64,000 nucleotides of DNA, taken from assembly GCF_000308295.2 (NCBI RefSeq), contig NZ_HG326652.1, positions 932,392 through 996,391 on the forward strand. The letters run 5' to 3'. Below are positions 20,275 through 30,537 of this stretch, piece by piece. Position 1 is the first letter of the stretch; each line of letters begins with the position of its first letter. Source of the DNA: Afipia birgiae 34632. GTDB taxonomy: Bacteria; Pseudomonadota; Alphaproteobacteria; Rhizobiales; Xanthobacteraceae. The translations under genes were made by a program, and so were the position numbers. The notes under the pieces were generated by a model. It was given only the letters and a program-made list of their open reading frames with translations, was not told the origin of the DNA and did not search any database.

Positions 20275-22560
20275 ATGGCGGGCGGGGGCGAGGATCAGAC
20301 GCGATCCCAAGGCCGGGCGGGCCGGGCCATTACATGGCCGCCGCGTGGTGCCGTGCGCGCAGATGCCGACGATGTCGGCGAGAGCGGATCGGCATTTCTG
20401 GTTGAAAAGATCCGGAGCTGGGTCGCGGCTGAAGCCGGACCGGGCCGGTTGTTGCCGTGGGTGCCGGTCGCGTTCGGCACCGGGATTGCAATCTATTTCG
20501 CGGCAGACCGCGAGCCCGTGGCTTCGGTTGCCGTTGCGACCGCCTTCGCACTTTGTGTCGCGGCCTTCGTCGCGCGGCGAAGCCGTATCTTTCCCTTCGT
20601 CGTGATGCTGGCTGCGTCGTCTGCGGGGTTCGCCACGGCCGCGCTGAAAACTGCACGCGTCGCCCATGATGTGCTCGCGCGCCCGATGTTTTCGGTGACG
20701 ATGAAGGGTTTTGTCGAGACCCGTGACGAGCGCGAACGCACCGATCGCTTCGTCCTGCGCGTTGAAGAAATGGAATCGCCGCGCGGCGGAATCAAACTTG
20801 AACGCGTGCGGCTGTCGGTCAAAAAGGGGACCGCGCCTGCGGTCGGCAGCTTTGTCGAACTGAAGGCGAGGTTGCTGCCGCCGCTTTCGCCATTGCGTCC
20901 GGGGAGCTACGATTTCGGACGTGACCTGTACTTCGCTGGGATAGGCGCGTCGGGTTTCGCCATGGGCGCGATCAAGACCGTCGAAGCCCCGCGCAGCGGC
21001 GGCACGTATCTGCGCTATGCAGCCGCGATGCAGGGCATGCGCGATGCCATCGACGCGCGCATCCGCAGCGTGCTCAGCGGCGACAACCGCGCCATTGCGA
21101 CGGCGCTGCTCACCGGACGGCGCGACGCGATTTCCGCGCCGGTCAACGACGCGATGTTCATTTCCGGGCTCGGCCATGTGCTGTCGATCTCCGGCTATCA
21201 CATGGCGGTGGTGGCGGGCGTGGTGTTCTTTGCGGTGCGAGCGCTGCTGGCGCTGTTTCCCGCGCTGACCGTGACATTCCCGATCAAGAAGTGGTCGGCT
21301 GTTGCGGCGCTCGCCGCCGCGGCGTTCTACCTTCTGCTGTCGGGCGCGGAGGTCGCCACGCAGCGCTCGTTCTTCATGACGGCGGTGGTGCTGATCGCGG
21401 TCATGGTTGACCGCCGCGCGATCACGTTCCGCACGCTCGCAGTGGCGGCGATGATCGTGTTGCTGATCGCGCCGGAAGCGCTGGTCCACCCGAGTTTCCA
21501 GATGTCGTTCGCGGCGACGCTCGGGCTGGTGGCGCTGATCCAGATCGGCATGCCGAACCTGTTCGCCTCGCCCGATAACTCGCAGGTGGCGCGCGCGGCG
21601 CTCTGGGGCGGGCGTGAAATCACGATGCTGGCGCTGGCGTCGCTGGTGGCCGGGTTCGCAACCATGCCGTACGCCGCATTTCATTTTCATCGCGTGACGC
21701 CTTACGGCGTGCTCGCCAATCTCGCCGCGATGCCGGTGGTCTCGATACTGGTGATGCCGGCGGGACTGCTCGGGCTGCTGGCGATGCCGTTCGGCTTTGA
21801 CGGCGTGTTCTGGCGGCTGATGGATGTCGGCATCGGCTGGATGGTGGCGGTGTCGCAATGGGTCGCAGCACTTCCCGGCGCCGTCGGACAGATCGCGTCC
21901 TTCGGCACCGGGCCGCTGGCGGCGATGAGCGCGGGCATCATCGCGCTGGGTTTGCTTAGAACACCCTTGCGATGGACAGGAGCGGGGCTGATTGCACTGG
22001 CGACCGTTTGGGCGTTAACCGCGCCGCAGCCTGACATCCTAATTGCGGGGGACGGTCACTCGGTCGCAGTACGACGCAAGGACGGCAAATTGCGCCTGAT
22101 GCGTACCGGAAAGGATGCCTTCCTGTCGCGCGAATGGCTCGCGGCCGATGCCGACATGCGCACGGCAACCGACGCGTCGCTGGCCGACGGCGTCTCGTGC
22201 GACACCTCCGGATGCGTGGTGCAGGCTGCGGATGGTTCGATTATTGCGCTGACGCTGAGACCCGAGGCGTTCGCGGACGATTGCGCTCGGGCCGCGGTGA
22301 TCGTGACGCTGCGGCAGCCGCCGTCCGATTGCGCGGCCATGGTGCTGGATCAGGAAACGCTGCGCAGGCGCGGGACGCTTGCCCTGCGCAAAACCGCGGA
22401 CGGCTACACGATCACGGCAAACCGTCCGCCCGGTGTGGACCGTCCATGGTCACCGGCAAATGTTGATGATGAGCCTGACGCGCCCGCCGTCCGGTCAAAT
22501 CGTCCGGCACAGCCCGTCGATACGACGCCTGCGGAGAGCGATCTCCAGCCGGACGATTGA
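20275..22560 (+). CDS. comEC: ComEC/Rec2 family DNA-uptake channel protein
   Basis: ComEC forms the inner-membrane channel that passes single-stranded DNA during natural transformation. The 761-residue protein has two N-terminal helices, a soluble OB-like domain (DUF4131, about residues 90-215), then the Competence domain of many helices with the signature GLGHVLSISGYHMAVVAG. The C-terminal metallo-beta-lactamase-like domain of Gram-positive ComEC is absent or degenerate; only about 170 soluble residues remain, without the HxHxDH motif. ATG 20275 follows GGAG. No other competence gene is in the window. It is convergent with lexA, 13 bp apart. Confidence 0.85.
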   Translation: MAGGGEDQTRSQGRAGRAITWPPRGAVRADADDVGESGSAFLVEKIRSWVAAEAGPGRLLPWVPVAFGTGIAIYFAADREPVASVAVATAFALCVAAFVARRSRIFPFVVMLAASSAGFATAALKTARVAHDVLARPMFSVTMKGFVETRDERERTDRFVLRVEEMESPRGGIKLERVRLSVKKGTAPAVGSFVELKARLLPPLSPLRPGSYDFGRDLYFAGIGASGFAMGAIKTVEAPRSGGTYLRYAAAMQGMRDAIDARIRSVLSGDNRAIATALLTGRRDAISAPVNDAMFISGLGHVLSISGYHMAVVAGVVFFAVRALLALFPALTVTFPIKKWSAVAALAAAAFYLLLSGAEVATQRSFFMTAVVLIAVMVDRRAITFRTLAVAAMIVLLIAPEALVHPSFQMSFAATLGLVALIQIGMPNLFASPDNSQVARAALWGGREITMLALASLVAGFATMPYAAFHFHRVTPYGVLANLAAMPVVSILVMPAGLLGLLAMPFGFDGVFWRLMDVGIGWMVAVSQWVAALPGAVGQIASFGTGPLAAMSAGIIALGLLRTPLRWTGAGLIALATVWALTAPQPDILIAGDGHSVAVRRKDGKLRLMRTGKDAFLSREWLAADADMRTATDASLADGVSCDTSGCVVQAADGSIIALTLRPEAFADDCARAAVIVTLRQPPSDCAAMVLDQETLRRRGTLALRKTADGYTITANRPPGVDRPWSPANVDDEPDAPAVRSNRPAQPVDTTPAESDLQPDD

Positions 22561-22573
22561 GCCCGTGGCGATC

Positions 22574-23281
22574 TCAGTACTTGCGGACAAGCCCGATCAG
22601 CTTGCCCTGAATGCGCACGCGGTTGGGCGGCAGGATACGAACCTCGTAGGCCGCATTGGCAGGCTCCAGCGCGATGGACGCGCCGCGCCGCCGGAAGCGT
22701 TTCAGCGTGGCTTCTTCCTCGTCGATCAGCGCCACGACAATGTCGCCGGTGTCGGCGGTCTCGTTGCGCTGGATCAGCACGGTGTCGCCGTCGAGAATGC
22801 CGGCTTCCATCATGGAATCGCCGCGCACTTCGAGGGCGTAATGTTCGCCGGACCCGAGCATGTCGGGCGGCACGCTGATGGTGTGGCTGCGGGTTTGCAG
22901 CGCCTCGATCGGCGTACCGGCCGCGATCCGGCCCATAACCGGCACGGAAACGGGAAAGCTCGCATCTTCATCGGGACCAGCGGAGGTGTTCGTGCGCACC
23001 TTGCCGAGATTGCCCTCGATCACGCTGGGGGTGAAGCCGCGGCGGGCGCCGCCCGGGCTAGCGCCCAGTTCCGGAAGCTTGATGACCTCGATGGCGCGGG
23101 CCCGGTTGGCCAGCCTGCGGATGAAGCCGCGCTCTTCAAGGGCGGTAATCAGCCGGTGGATGCCGGACTTGGAGCGCAGGTCCAGCGCGTCCTTCATTTC
23201 GTCGAAGGAGGGCGGCACACCAGCTTCCTTGAGCCGCTCGTTGATAAAGCGCAGAAGTTCATACTGTTTGCGTGTCAGCAT
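22574..23281 (-). CDS. lexA: LexA repressor
   Basis: LexA represses the SOS regulon and self-cleaves when RecA filaments form. The 235-residue protein has the winged-helix N-terminal domain ([20 protein letters not shown], recognition region [17 protein letters not shown]), an alphaproteobacterial-length linker, the Ala121-Gly122 cleavage site, catalytic Ser156 in RGDSMMEAG, and Lys194. ATG 23281 gives the family start MLTRKQ; the frame runs 22 codons further upstream without conservation. A GTTC-N7-GTTC box lies upstream, implying autoregulation. Confidence 0.97.
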   Translation of the reverse strand: MLTRKQYELLRFINERLKEAGVPPSFDEMKDALDLRSKSGIHRLITALEERGFIRRLANRARAIEVIKLPELGASPGGARRGFTPSVIEGNLGKVRTNTSAGPDEDASFPVSVPVMGRIAAGTPIEALQTRSHTISVPPDMLGSGEHYALEVRGDSMMEAGILDGDTVLIQRNETADTGDIVVALIDEEEATLKRFRRRGASIALEPANAAYEVRILPPNRVRIQGKLIGLVRKY

Positions 23282-23417
23282 CTGAATTGGTCCCCGATCC
23301 CTAGAATCCCGCGTTTTGATCCGAAGCCGCGCCTCTCTGGATCCCACTGAGAAAGAATGGAATGGGACACTCAGGAGTTGCGAGTCACTCGAAACAAATC
23401 ATGAACGAACACTATCT

Positions 23418-23432
23418 GTTCCATATGTGTTC
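23418..23432 (-). promoter_or_regulatory. LexA (SOS) box of lexA
   Basis: GTTC at 23418-23421 and GTTC at 23429-23432 are separated by 7 bases (CATATGT), exactly the alphaproteobacterial LexA box GTTC-N7-GTTC. It lies 137 bp before the lexA start, in the moeA-lexA gap, so it should control lexA rather than moeA. Confidence 0.85.
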
Positions 23433-23473
23433 CGCAACCCCTTAATTTCACGTGAACACGCGCGAGTGCGAGA

Positions 23474-24682
23474 TCAACCGGGGAGCCGCAGGATCGTGCA
23501 GGGCGAGCCGGCGGGGGCGGCCGGGGCAAAGGGCGGGCGGACGATCAGCGCATCGGACGCGGCCAGATTGGCCACCAGCGAACTGTCTTGCGCGCCCACC
23601 GAGGTTGCGACAGGCACGCCGTTGCTGCCCGGTGCGAGCCGCGCCCGCAGATAGTCCTGCCGCTTGTCGTTGGCGGGTAGTTCGCGTCCAAGCAGGGCGT
23701 GCTCAAGGGGGTGGTCGATGCTCGTTCGTCCGGACAGAGCGCGGATCAGCGGCACCAGGAACAGGAAGGCACAGACGTAGGACGACACCGGATTTCCGGG
23801 CAGGCCGAGGACCCGCATCGATCCGAGCCGCCCGTTCATCATCGGCTTGCCTGGCCGCAGCGCGATCTTCCAGAAGGCCATGTCGAAGCCTTCGGCCCTC
23901 AGCGCGGCCTGAACCAGATCGTGATCGCCAACTGACGCGCCGCCGGTGGTCAGCAGAACATCCGCGCCGAGATCGCGTGCGCGCCGGATGCCGCTCGAAG
24001 TGTCGTCGAGCGTGTCGCGCGCGATGCCGAGTTCGATCACGTCGGCGCCTTCGCTGCGCGCCAATGCCGCCAGCGCGAAGACGTTGCTGTAGACGATCTG
24101 GCCGGGGCCGGGGATCGTGCCCGGCGCGACCAGTTCGTCGCCGGTGGCGAGGATCGCCACCTTCGGGCGGCGGTGAACCGGCAATTGCGGATGGTTCATG
24201 CCTGCGGCCAGCGCAAGGGCGCGGTCATTGAGCAGCGAGCCGCGCGGCAACAGCATGTCGCCCTCGCGGAAGTCGATGCCAGCCGGTCGGATGTTCTTTC
24301 CCGCGGTGATGGCTTCGTTGACGATCACGAGCTCGCCGTCGCGCGTGGTGTCTTCCTGAATGACCACGGCGTCCGCGCCGCCGGGAATGACGCCGCCGGT
24401 GAAGATGCGCGCGGCCTGTCCCGCGCCGATGCTTTGATCGAACGGCCGTCCTGCAGCGACTTCGCCGATCACTTTCAACCGCGCGCCCGGCACGGAATCG
24501 GCCGCACGCACCGCGTAGCCATCCATTGCCGACAGGGCGACGGGAGGCTGGGTGCGAAGCGCCGAGATGTCGCGGGATAGGATGCGATGAAACGCATCGT
24601 GGAGCGCAACCGTCTCTTCGGGCAACGCAGCGGCGTCCTTGAGAACGGCGGCATAGGCCTCGGCGACCGGCATCAGCGCCAT
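23474..24682 (-). CDS. moeA: Molybdopterin molybdenumtransferase MoeA
   Basis: MoeA inserts molybdate into adenylylated molybdopterin to finish the molybdenum cofactor. The 402-residue protein shows MDGYAVRAAD, the gephyrin-type GRPFDQSIGAGQAARIFTGG, ATGDELVAPG, TTGGASVGDHDLV and GLPGNPVSSYVCAFLF. A C-terminal beta domain completes it. It lies 10 bp downstream of moaC in the same direction, so the two cofactor genes are co-expressed. Confidence 0.95.
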   Translation of the reverse strand: MALMPVAEAYAAVLKDAAALPEETVALHDAFHRILSRDISALRTQPPVALSAMDGYAVRAADSVPGARLKVIGEVAAGRPFDQSIGAGQAARIFTGGVIPGGADAVVIQEDTTRDGELVIVNEAITAGKNIRPAGIDFREGDMLLPRGSLLNDRALALAAGMNHPQLPVHRRPKVAILATGDELVAPGTIPGPGQIVYSNVFALAALARSEGADVIELGIARDTLDDTSSGIRRARDLGADVLLTTGGASVGDHDLVQAALRAEGFDMAFWKIALRPGKPMMNGRLGSMRVLGLPGNPVSSYVCAFLFLVPLIRALSGRTSIDHPLEHALLGRELPANDKRQDYLRARLAPGSNGVPVATSVGAQDSSLVANLAASDALIVRPPFAPAAPAGSPCTILRLPG

Positions 24683-24692
24683 GGTGTAATCC

Positions 24693-25208
24693 TCAGTAGT
24701 CGGCCAGATAGTGACCGGACTTTCCGCCCTTTTTCTCGACCAAACGGATGGCCTCGATCTGGATACCGCGCTCCACGGCCTTCACCATGTCGTAGATCGT
24801 GAGGCAGGCCACCGACACCGCGGTCAGTGCTTCCATCTCGACACCGGTGGGGCCTTTCACCTTCGCCGTGGCGCGTACGCGGCAGCCCGGCAGCTTGGTG
24901 TCGGGCGTGATGTCGAGCGTGACCTTTGACAGCGCCAGCGGATGACAGAGCGGAATGAGGTCGGACGTGCGTTTCGCCGCCATGATCCCGGCGACGCGCG
25001 CGGCGCCCAGCACATCGCCCTTCGCGGCGTTGCCCTTGACGATGAGATCGAGCGTCTTGCGGGTCATGACGACGCGGCCTTCGGCCACCGCCACGCGCTC
25101 GGTGTCCGGCTTGGCCGAGACGTCGACCATGCGGGCTTCGCCCTTGGCATCGATGTGAGTGAGGGCGGAGCCCTGTTTCGCGACCTTGCCTGCGCTTTTG
25201 CGGGCCAC
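24693..25208 (-). CDS. moaC: Cyclic pyranopterin monophosphate synthase MoaC
   Basis: MoaC, with MoaA, converts GTP through 3',8-cyclo-7,8-dihydro-GTP into cyclic pyranopterin monophosphate, the first molybdopterin precursor. The 171-residue length is normal. Conserved parts are [37 protein letters not shown] with the metal/substrate His, and [20 protein letters not shown]. It starts 3 bp after the trpC stop, so it is read in one unit with trpD-trpC and moeA. moaA is not in the window. Confidence 0.96.
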   Translation of the reverse strand: MARKSAGKVAKQGSALTHIDAKGEARMVDVSAKPDTERVAVAEGRVVMTRKTLDLIVKGNAAKGDVLGAARVAGIMAAKRTSDLIPLCHPLALSKVTLDITPDTKLPGCRVRATAKVKGPTGVEMEALTAVSVACLTIYDMVKAVERGIQIEAIRLVEKKGGKSGHYLADY

Positions 25209-25211
25209 GGT

Positions 25212-26030
25212 TCAGCGCGTCCCGGTGGCGCGTTGCGGATCGCGTGCAAGCAGGTTGCGGGTTGCCGCCGTCACGTCGGCCTGGCGCATCAGGCTTTCGC
25301 CGACGAGGAAGGTCGACATGCCGACCTTATCGAGACGCGCGAGATCTTGCGGCGCGAAGATGCCGCTTTCACCGACGCTAATGCGATCCTTCGGGATCAG
25401 CGGCGCGAGTTCTTCGCTGGTGGCGAGCGTGGTCGCAAAAGTGCGCAGGTTGCGGTTGTTCACACCGAGCAGCGGTGAGCGCAGCTTCAGCGCGCGGTCG
25501 AGTTCCTCGCGGTTATGAACTTCCAGCAGCACGTCCATGCCGTGCGCGAAGGCCGCGTCCTCAATGTCCCTGGCTGCCGCGTCATCGAGCGCGGCCATGA
25601 TGATCAGGATGCAGTCCGCGCCGTGGGCGCGGGCCTCCGCCACCTGGTAGGTGTCGTACATGAAATCCTTGCGCAGCACCGGCAGCGAGACGGCGGCGCG
25701 CGCAGCGACCATGAATGCGAGCGAGCCCTGAAACGACGGCGTATCTGTCAGCACCGAGAGACACGCAGCGCCACCGGCCTCGTAAGCCTTCGCCAGCGCG
25801 GGCGGATCGAAGTCGGCGCGGATCAATCCCTTCGATGGCGACGCCTTCTTGATCTCCGCGATCAACGCGTAGTCGCCATTGTCATGTTTCGCGCGAATGG
25901 CCTTGACGAAACCGCGCGGCGCGGGAGCGGCGCTGGCGCGCGCCTCGACCTCGGCGAGCGGAAGCGCGCGCTTGGCGGCGGCGATTTCCTCGCGCTTGTA
26001 GGTTTCGATCTTTTCGAGGATGTCCGACAA
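25212..26030 (-). CDS. trpC: Indole-3-glycerol phosphate synthase
   Basis: TrpC closes the indole ring in tryptophan synthesis. The 272-residue single-domain enzyme (no TrpF fusion) has a TIM-barrel with [59 protein letters not shown] and SVGESGIF. The start is ambiguous: TTG 26030 gives [16 protein letters not shown] and has GAGGAG 9 bases upstream, while in-frame ATG 26051 adds seven residues and overlaps the trpD stop. The TTG is preferred because of the ribosome binding site and the usual MSDIL start. Confidence 0.92.
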   Translation of the reverse strand: MSDILEKIETYKREEIAAAKRALPLAEVEARASAAPAPRGFVKAIRAKHDNGDYALIAEIKKASPSKGLIRADFDPPALAKAYEAGGAACLSVLTDTPSFQGSLAFMVAARAAVSLPVLRKDFMYDTYQVAEARAHGADCILIIMAALDDAAARDIEDAAFAHGMDVLLEVHNREELDRALKLRSPLLGVNNRNLRTFATTLATSEELAPLIPKDRISVGESGIFAPQDLARLDKVGMSTFLVGESLMRQADVTAATRNLLARDPQRATGTR

Positions 26031-26043
26031 AGGTAATCGCTCC

Positions 26044-27057
26044 TCAAGCATTGGAGACAGCGACGAGGCGCTTGAGCCTGTCCGCCGCCGCGCCAGTGTC
26101 CAGCGCTCTGGTGCCGAGCGCAACGCCTTCCTTCAGATCCTTGGCCTTGCCGGCGACCACGAGGGCCGCGGCGGCATTCAGAAGCGCGACATTACGGTAG
26201 GCGTTCTGTTTGCCCTCCAGCACATCGCGGAGCGCCTTCGCATTGGCGTCGGCATCACCGCCCTTGAGTTCGGTGCTTGTGGCGCGCGGCAGTCCGGCGT
26301 CCTCTGGCGTGACCTCGAACGTGCGAATGTTGCCGTCCTCCAGCGCCGCGACGAAGGTTGGGCCGGTGAGGGTGATCTCGTCGAGGCCGTCGGAGCCGTG
26401 CACGACCCATGCCGATTCCGCGCCAAGGTTCTTCAGCACCTGCGCCAGCGGCTGCACCCAGTGCTTCGAGAATACGCCGACCATCTGCCGTCTAACGCCG
26501 GCGGGATTGGACAGCGGTCCGAGCAGATTGAAGATCGTCCGGGTGGCGAGTTCGACGCGGGTGGGTCCGACATTCTTCATTGCCGGATGATGCGTCGGCG
26601 CGAACATGAAGCCGATGCCGGCTTCCGCGATGCAGCGGCCCACAGCATCCGGTGTGATGTTGATGTTGACGCCGAGCGCCGCCAGCGCGTCGGCAGCGCC
26701 CGATTTGGACGACAGCGCGCGGTTGCCGTGCTTGGCGACCGGGACACCTGCGCCCGCGAGAATGAACGATGCGCAGGTGGAGACGTTGACGGAGCCCGAG
26801 CCGTCGCCGCCGGTGCCGACGATATCAACGGCGTCGGCGGGGGCCTTCACCGTCAGCATCTTGGCGCGCATGGCCGAGACAGCGCCGGTGATTTCGTCGA
26901 CCGTCTCGCCGCGCACGCGCAGCCCCATCAGCAGGGCACCCATCTGCGAGGGCGTCGCTTCGCCGGACATCATGCGGTCGAAGGCCGACGCGGCTTCGTC
27001 GCGTGACAGGGCAGCGCCAGTGGCGACTTTTCCGATAATGGCTTTCAGGTCGTCCAT
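26044..27057 (-). CDS. trpD: Anthranilate phosphoribosyltransferase
   Basis: TrpD joins anthranilate to PRPP in the second dedicated tryptophan step. The 337-residue protein carries [14 protein letters not shown], the glycine-rich PRPP loop, then [20 protein letters not shown] and [20 protein letters not shown]. It is followed by trpC, with which it is almost contiguous. trpE and trpG are not nearby, which fits lineages where they are fused and unlinked. Confidence 0.96.
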   Translation of the reverse strand: MDDLKAIIGKVATGAALSRDEAASAFDRMMSGEATPSQMGALLMGLRVRGETVDEITGAVSAMRAKMLTVKAPADAVDIVGTGGDGSGSVNVSTCASFILAGAGVPVAKHGNRALSSKSGAADALAALGVNINITPDAVGRCIAEAGIGFMFAPTHHPAMKNVGPTRVELATRTIFNLLGPLSNPAGVRRQMVGVFSKHWVQPLAQVLKNLGAESAWVVHGSDGLDEITLTGPTFVAALEDGNIRTFEVTPEDAGLPRATSTELKGGDADANAKALRDVLEGKQNAYRNVALLNAAAALVVAGKAKDLKEGVALGTRALDTGAAADRLKRLVAVSNA

Positions 27058-27111
27058 AGGGCTTCCGCTTGACGTGACTTCCGCTCGAATGAGCCTAGAT
27101 GGGGTGGCTCA

Positions 27112-29019
27112 TCATTGAGCCGAGGCCGCGCCGGTCGCCACGGCGAACGCATTCTGGTTGATGGTGACGCCGATCTCGCTCTCGATCTTCGCGATATAGG
27201 CGGAGAGCTGCTCCTCCATCTCGGCGCGTTGAAGATTTTCCTTCAGCTTCTTCACGTCCTCGGATGCGAGATCGACCGGCGGCACGACAACGTCGGTCAC
27301 CTTGAACACGATCCACTCGCTTGCGCCGCTGCCTTCGGTTTGGCCAATGCCGTCCTTCGGGGTCCGGAACGCAGCCGCGACCAGCCGCTCGGGCACGTCC
27401 TTGGCTTCGGCATCGCGCTTGAACAGCTTCGCCGTTTCGACCTTGACGCCCGCAGCCGCGGCTTCGGCGTTGAATACCGCGCCCTTTTCAAGCTTTCCGA
27501 CCATCTCGGCGGCCTTGGCGCGCAGGCGGGTCGAGATCTGTTCGTCGCGCCAGCGGGCCTCGACCTGATCCTTCACTTCGTCGAGCGAGCGGTCGCGCGA
27601 CGGCGTCACGCCAAGGACATCGAACCACAGTTCGCCGCCGTTGTACTGCACCTGTTCGTTCTCGACGCCGATATTGCTGGCGAACGCGGGGGCGATAATG
27701 TCGACGCCCTGCGGCAGACCGGTCACCGGCTTGCCGTCCGGTCCGCGGCCGGAGCGATCGACGGCTTCGATTGTGGTGGCTTTGAGCCCGAGCTTCTGGG
27801 CAGCTTCGGCGATATTCGCGCCGCCGCCGCGCTCGTCCTCGATCTTGTTGTGCAGGTCCTGGAGCTGCGCCCGCGCGCGCTCCAGCGCGATCTCGCGCTT
27901 GATGGCGGGGGCGATGCTTTCAAAGGTCGGATTGGTCCCGGGTTCGACCTTGGTGACCTTCAGCAGGGCCGTGATCAGCGCAGCTTTAACCGGCTCGCTG
28001 ACGGTGTCCGGCGCGAGCGCAAACGCGGCGTCGGCGATCGCGGAGTCGCCGATCGACGATTTCGCTACAATGCCGAGATCGATATCGGCCGTCGTAAGCT
28101 TGCGCTCCTTGGCGATATCCTCGAACGACGTTCCGGCAGCGATGCGATCGCGCGCCGCCTTGGCCTCGTCCGCGTTCTGGAATGGAATCTGGAGTACCTG
28201 ACGGCGCTCTGGCGTCGCATATCGTTCGCGACGCTGTTCGAAGATTTTCTTCGCGTCGTCGTCGGACACGTTGATCCATTTGGCGAGATCGTCCGGCGTC
28301 AGCGTCAGCACGGCGATCTTGCGATATTCTGGCGCGCGGAACAGTTGCTTGCGGTCCTCGAAATAGGTGGCGAGCGTTTCGGGCGAGGGCTGGGCGATGG
28401 TGCCGGCCTGGGCGGCAGTCAGCCTGACGAAGTCAGCCGAGCGCTGCTCGTTCTGGAAACGGACCAGAGCTTCGATCTGGGTTTTCGGCGGCTCGAGACC
28501 GGCAACGATCGTACCGGTGAGCTGGCGGCGCGTCGCTGCTTTGCGCTGCTCGGCGATGTATCGCTGTTCGGTGTAGCCGGCCTGGCGGATCGTCTGCACG
28601 AACCGCTCATGTTCGAACTTGCCGTCGAGACCCCTGAAGGTCGGATCGTTTTGAATCGCGCGCACGATATCCGCGTCGGACTGTCCGAGGCCCATGCGGC
28701 GTGCGGTCTCATCCAGCGCGGCGTCGGCGATGACGTCCTGAAGGACCTGGCGATCGAGACCGAACTGGCGTGCCTGCTCCATGGTCAGCGGCCGGCCGAA
28801 GCGGCGGCCGATCTGCTGCACCCTGTCAGTAAACAGGTTTCGGAATTGCTCGGTGGTGATCTCGGTGTTGCCGACCTTGGCGAGAGACGACTGTCCGAAT
28901 CCCTTGAAGATGTCGGCGATACCCCAGACACCGAAACTGATGATCAGCACGCCGAACAGGACGGACATGACCGTCTTGCCGAGCCAATTCGATGAGGCTT
29001 TGCGCATTCCTCGGAGCAT
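27112..29019 (-). CDS. ppiD: Membrane-anchored SurA/PpiD-type peptidylprolyl isomerase
   Basis: PpiD-like proteins are periplasmic folding factors held by one N-terminal helix and acting at the Sec exit. The 635-residue product starts MLRGMRKASSNWLGK followed by one membrane helix (about residues 16-38), then a SurA_N-like helical domain (residues about 40-200) and a parvulin-like PPIC region around residues 245-390, and a long C-terminal part. The parvulin part looks divergent, so isomerase activity is uncertain. ATG 29019 is chosen; ATG 29007 is possible. It is upstream of trpD by 55 bp and divergent from tpiA. Confidence 0.88.
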   Translation of the reverse strand: MLRGMRKASSNWLGKTVMSVLFGVLIISFGVWGIADIFKGFGQSSLAKVGNTEITTEQFRNLFTDRVQQIGRRFGRPLTMEQARQFGLDRQVLQDVIADAALDETARRMGLGQSDADIVRAIQNDPTFRGLDGKFEHERFVQTIRQAGYTEQRYIAEQRKAATRRQLTGTIVAGLEPPKTQIEALVRFQNEQRSADFVRLTAAQAGTIAQPSPETLATYFEDRKQLFRAPEYRKIAVLTLTPDDLAKWINVSDDDAKKIFEQRRERYATPERRQVLQIPFQNADEAKAARDRIAAGTSFEDIAKERKLTTADIDLGIVAKSSIGDSAIADAAFALAPDTVSEPVKAALITALLKVTKVEPGTNPTFESIAPAIKREIALERARAQLQDLHNKIEDERGGGANIAEAAQKLGLKATTIEAVDRSGRGPDGKPVTGLPQGVDIIAPAFASNIGVENEQVQYNGGELWFDVLGVTPSRDRSLDEVKDQVEARWRDEQISTRLRAKAAEMVGKLEKGAVFNAEAAAAGVKVETAKLFKRDAEAKDVPERLVAAAFRTPKDGIGQTEGSGASEWIVFKVTDVVVPPVDLASEDVKKLKENLQRAEMEEQLSAYIAKIESEIGVTINQNAFAVATGAASAQ

Positions 29020-29260
29020 GGGTCCAACTTGATGTTCAGGGGGTGGGGCGGCTCGCCACAGAGGCGTTACCGCGTTGTTTCGCCAACATATAAAGAGGTG
29101 CCGGTTCCCTAGCAACCATGCTGTCGGCGGCGCATCAGCGCGGTTAACGGCATGAGCCTGAAAAACGGGAACCGCAGTGTGGAAAGCCGGCCTCGGAACT
29201 GGCTTCTGCGGGAGGCCTCTGCTAGCGCAGATCGACCAATATTGTCATGCGAGATCAACG

Positions 29261-30016
29261 ATGACCGACAAGCGCCGCCCCCTGATCGCCGGGAACTGGA
29301 AGATGAACGGCCTCAAGGCCGCGGTGAATGAACTTGCCGCCATCGGGCAGGGCGCTGAAGCCGTGTCGCGCAAGGCTGATCTCCTGATTTGTCCGCCCGC
29401 GACGCTGCTGTTTACCTCCGCGGCCGCTGTGATCGGATCGAAAGTGGCCATCGGCGCGCAGGACTGCCACCCGGCAGCCTCTGGTGCCCATACCGGCGAC
29501 ATCTCGGCGGAAATGCTGGCTGATGCCGGGGCAACGGCCATTATCGTCGGCCATTCCGAGCGCCGCACGGACCACGATGAGACGGATGCGCTGGTCCGCG
29601 CCAAGGCCGAGGCGGCGTGGCGTACAGGGCTTGTCGCAATCGTCTGCGTGGGTGAGACGCAAGCCGAGCGCGCCGCCGGACAAACGCTTGAGGTCGTTGG
29701 ACGCCAGGTCGCCGGGTCTGTCCCGGACGGAGCGACTGCCGCCAATCTGGTCGTCGCCTATGAGCCGGTCTGGGCGATCGGAACCGGCCGGACACCGACA
29801 ACAAAAGATGTCGAGGAAGTCCATAAGCTTATCCGCGATCGGTTGAAGGATCGGTTCAGCGGCGAGGGCGATCTGGTCCGTATTCTCTACGGAGGCTCCG
29901 TAAAGCCCTCCAACGCTGCCGAACTGATGGCCGTTGCCAACGTGGATGGTGCTCTGGTGGGTGGCGCGAGCCTCAAAGCGGTTGATTTCCTTGCGATTGC
30001 TGCTGCGTGCCCCTAA
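29261..30016 (+). CDS. tpiA: Triosephosphate isomerase
   Basis: TpiA interconverts dihydroxyacetone phosphate and glyceraldehyde 3-phosphate. The 251-residue TIM barrel has the substrate Lys in AGNWKMNG (residue 14), the electrophilic His in IIVGHSERR, and the catalytic Glu in [12 protein letters not shown], followed by the flexible loop and YGGSVKP. ATG 29261 is the family-like start ([16 protein letters not shown]); an open frame upstream to 29177 is not conserved. secG and pyrG follow, the usual alphaproteobacterial order. Confidence 0.96.
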   Translation: MTDKRRPLIAGNWKMNGLKAAVNELAAIGQGAEAVSRKADLLICPPATLLFTSAAAVIGSKVAIGAQDCHPAASGAHTGDISAEMLADAGATAIIVGHSERRTDHDETDALVRAKAEAAWRTGLVAIVCVGETQAERAAGQTLEVVGRQVAGSVPDGATAANLVVAYEPVWAIGTGRTPTTKDVEEVHKLIRDRLKDRFSGEGDLVRILYGGSVKPSNAAELMAVANVDGALVGGASLKAVDFLAIAAACP

Positions 30017-30151
30017 ATGGCCTTCAGGTCCGAGCGGTCCATCGGGGGTGACAATCACCCCTGCAATCGTGTACAGACCGCGCAACTTCAACCCCCGCAA
30101 GCATCGACGCGACTGGCTGCCGGCGTTCGATCCTTGTGACGGAAGGTAACG

Positions 30152-30523
30152 ATGCAGACTGTCATTATCGTCATCCATCTCATGCTTGTCCTTGGCCTGA
30201 TCGGCGTCGTGCTGTTGCAGCGCTCGGAAGGCGGCGGCCTCGGTATCGGCGGCGGTGGAGGCGGCGGATTCATGTCCAGCCGCGGCACGACCAATCTGCT
30301 CACCCGCACCACCGCAATTCTGGCGGCAGGTTTCTTCGTGACCAGCCTGTTCCTGTCGTGGCTTGCGAACTACGAGCGCAAGCCATCATCGATTATCAAC
30401 AGCACCAGCCCAGCGCCGATCTCGCAGCCTGGTGCTCCGGCGGCTCCTGCAGGCGGTCTGCTGGATTCGCTTCCGAAGGCCCCGGCGGCGCCATCCGCTC
30501 CGCAGGCCCCGCAGTCGAAGTAG
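30152..30523 (+). CDS. secG: Preprotein translocase subunit SecG
   Basis: SecG is the small two-helix partner of SecYE in protein export. The 123-residue protein has helix 1 at about residues 3-22, the conserved cytoplasmic loop LLQRSEGGGLGIGGG, a Gly-rich stretch with FMSSRGTTNLLTR, and helix 2 at about residues 51-71. The C-terminal 45 residues are Pro/Ala/Gln-rich, as in other alphaproteobacterial SecG. It stands between tpiA and pyrG. Confidence 0.95.
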   Translation: MQTVIIVIHLMLVLGLIGVVLLQRSEGGGLGIGGGGGGGFMSSRGTTNLLTRTTAILAAGFFVTSLFLSWLANYERKPSSIINSTSPAPISQPGAPAAPAGGLLDSLPKAPAAPSAPQAPQSK

Positions 30524-30537
30524 TGCTGTTGTCGCGA

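Noticed and set aside
20242-21858. Long minus-strand open frame opposite comEC
   Set aside because: The product is Arg/His/Gln-rich low-complexity sequence typical of antisense frames in GC-rich DNA.
27115-28995. Plus-strand open frame opposite ppiD
   Set aside because: Composition and lack of motifs mark it as a shadow; the minus strand encodes a conserved membrane-anchored isomerase.
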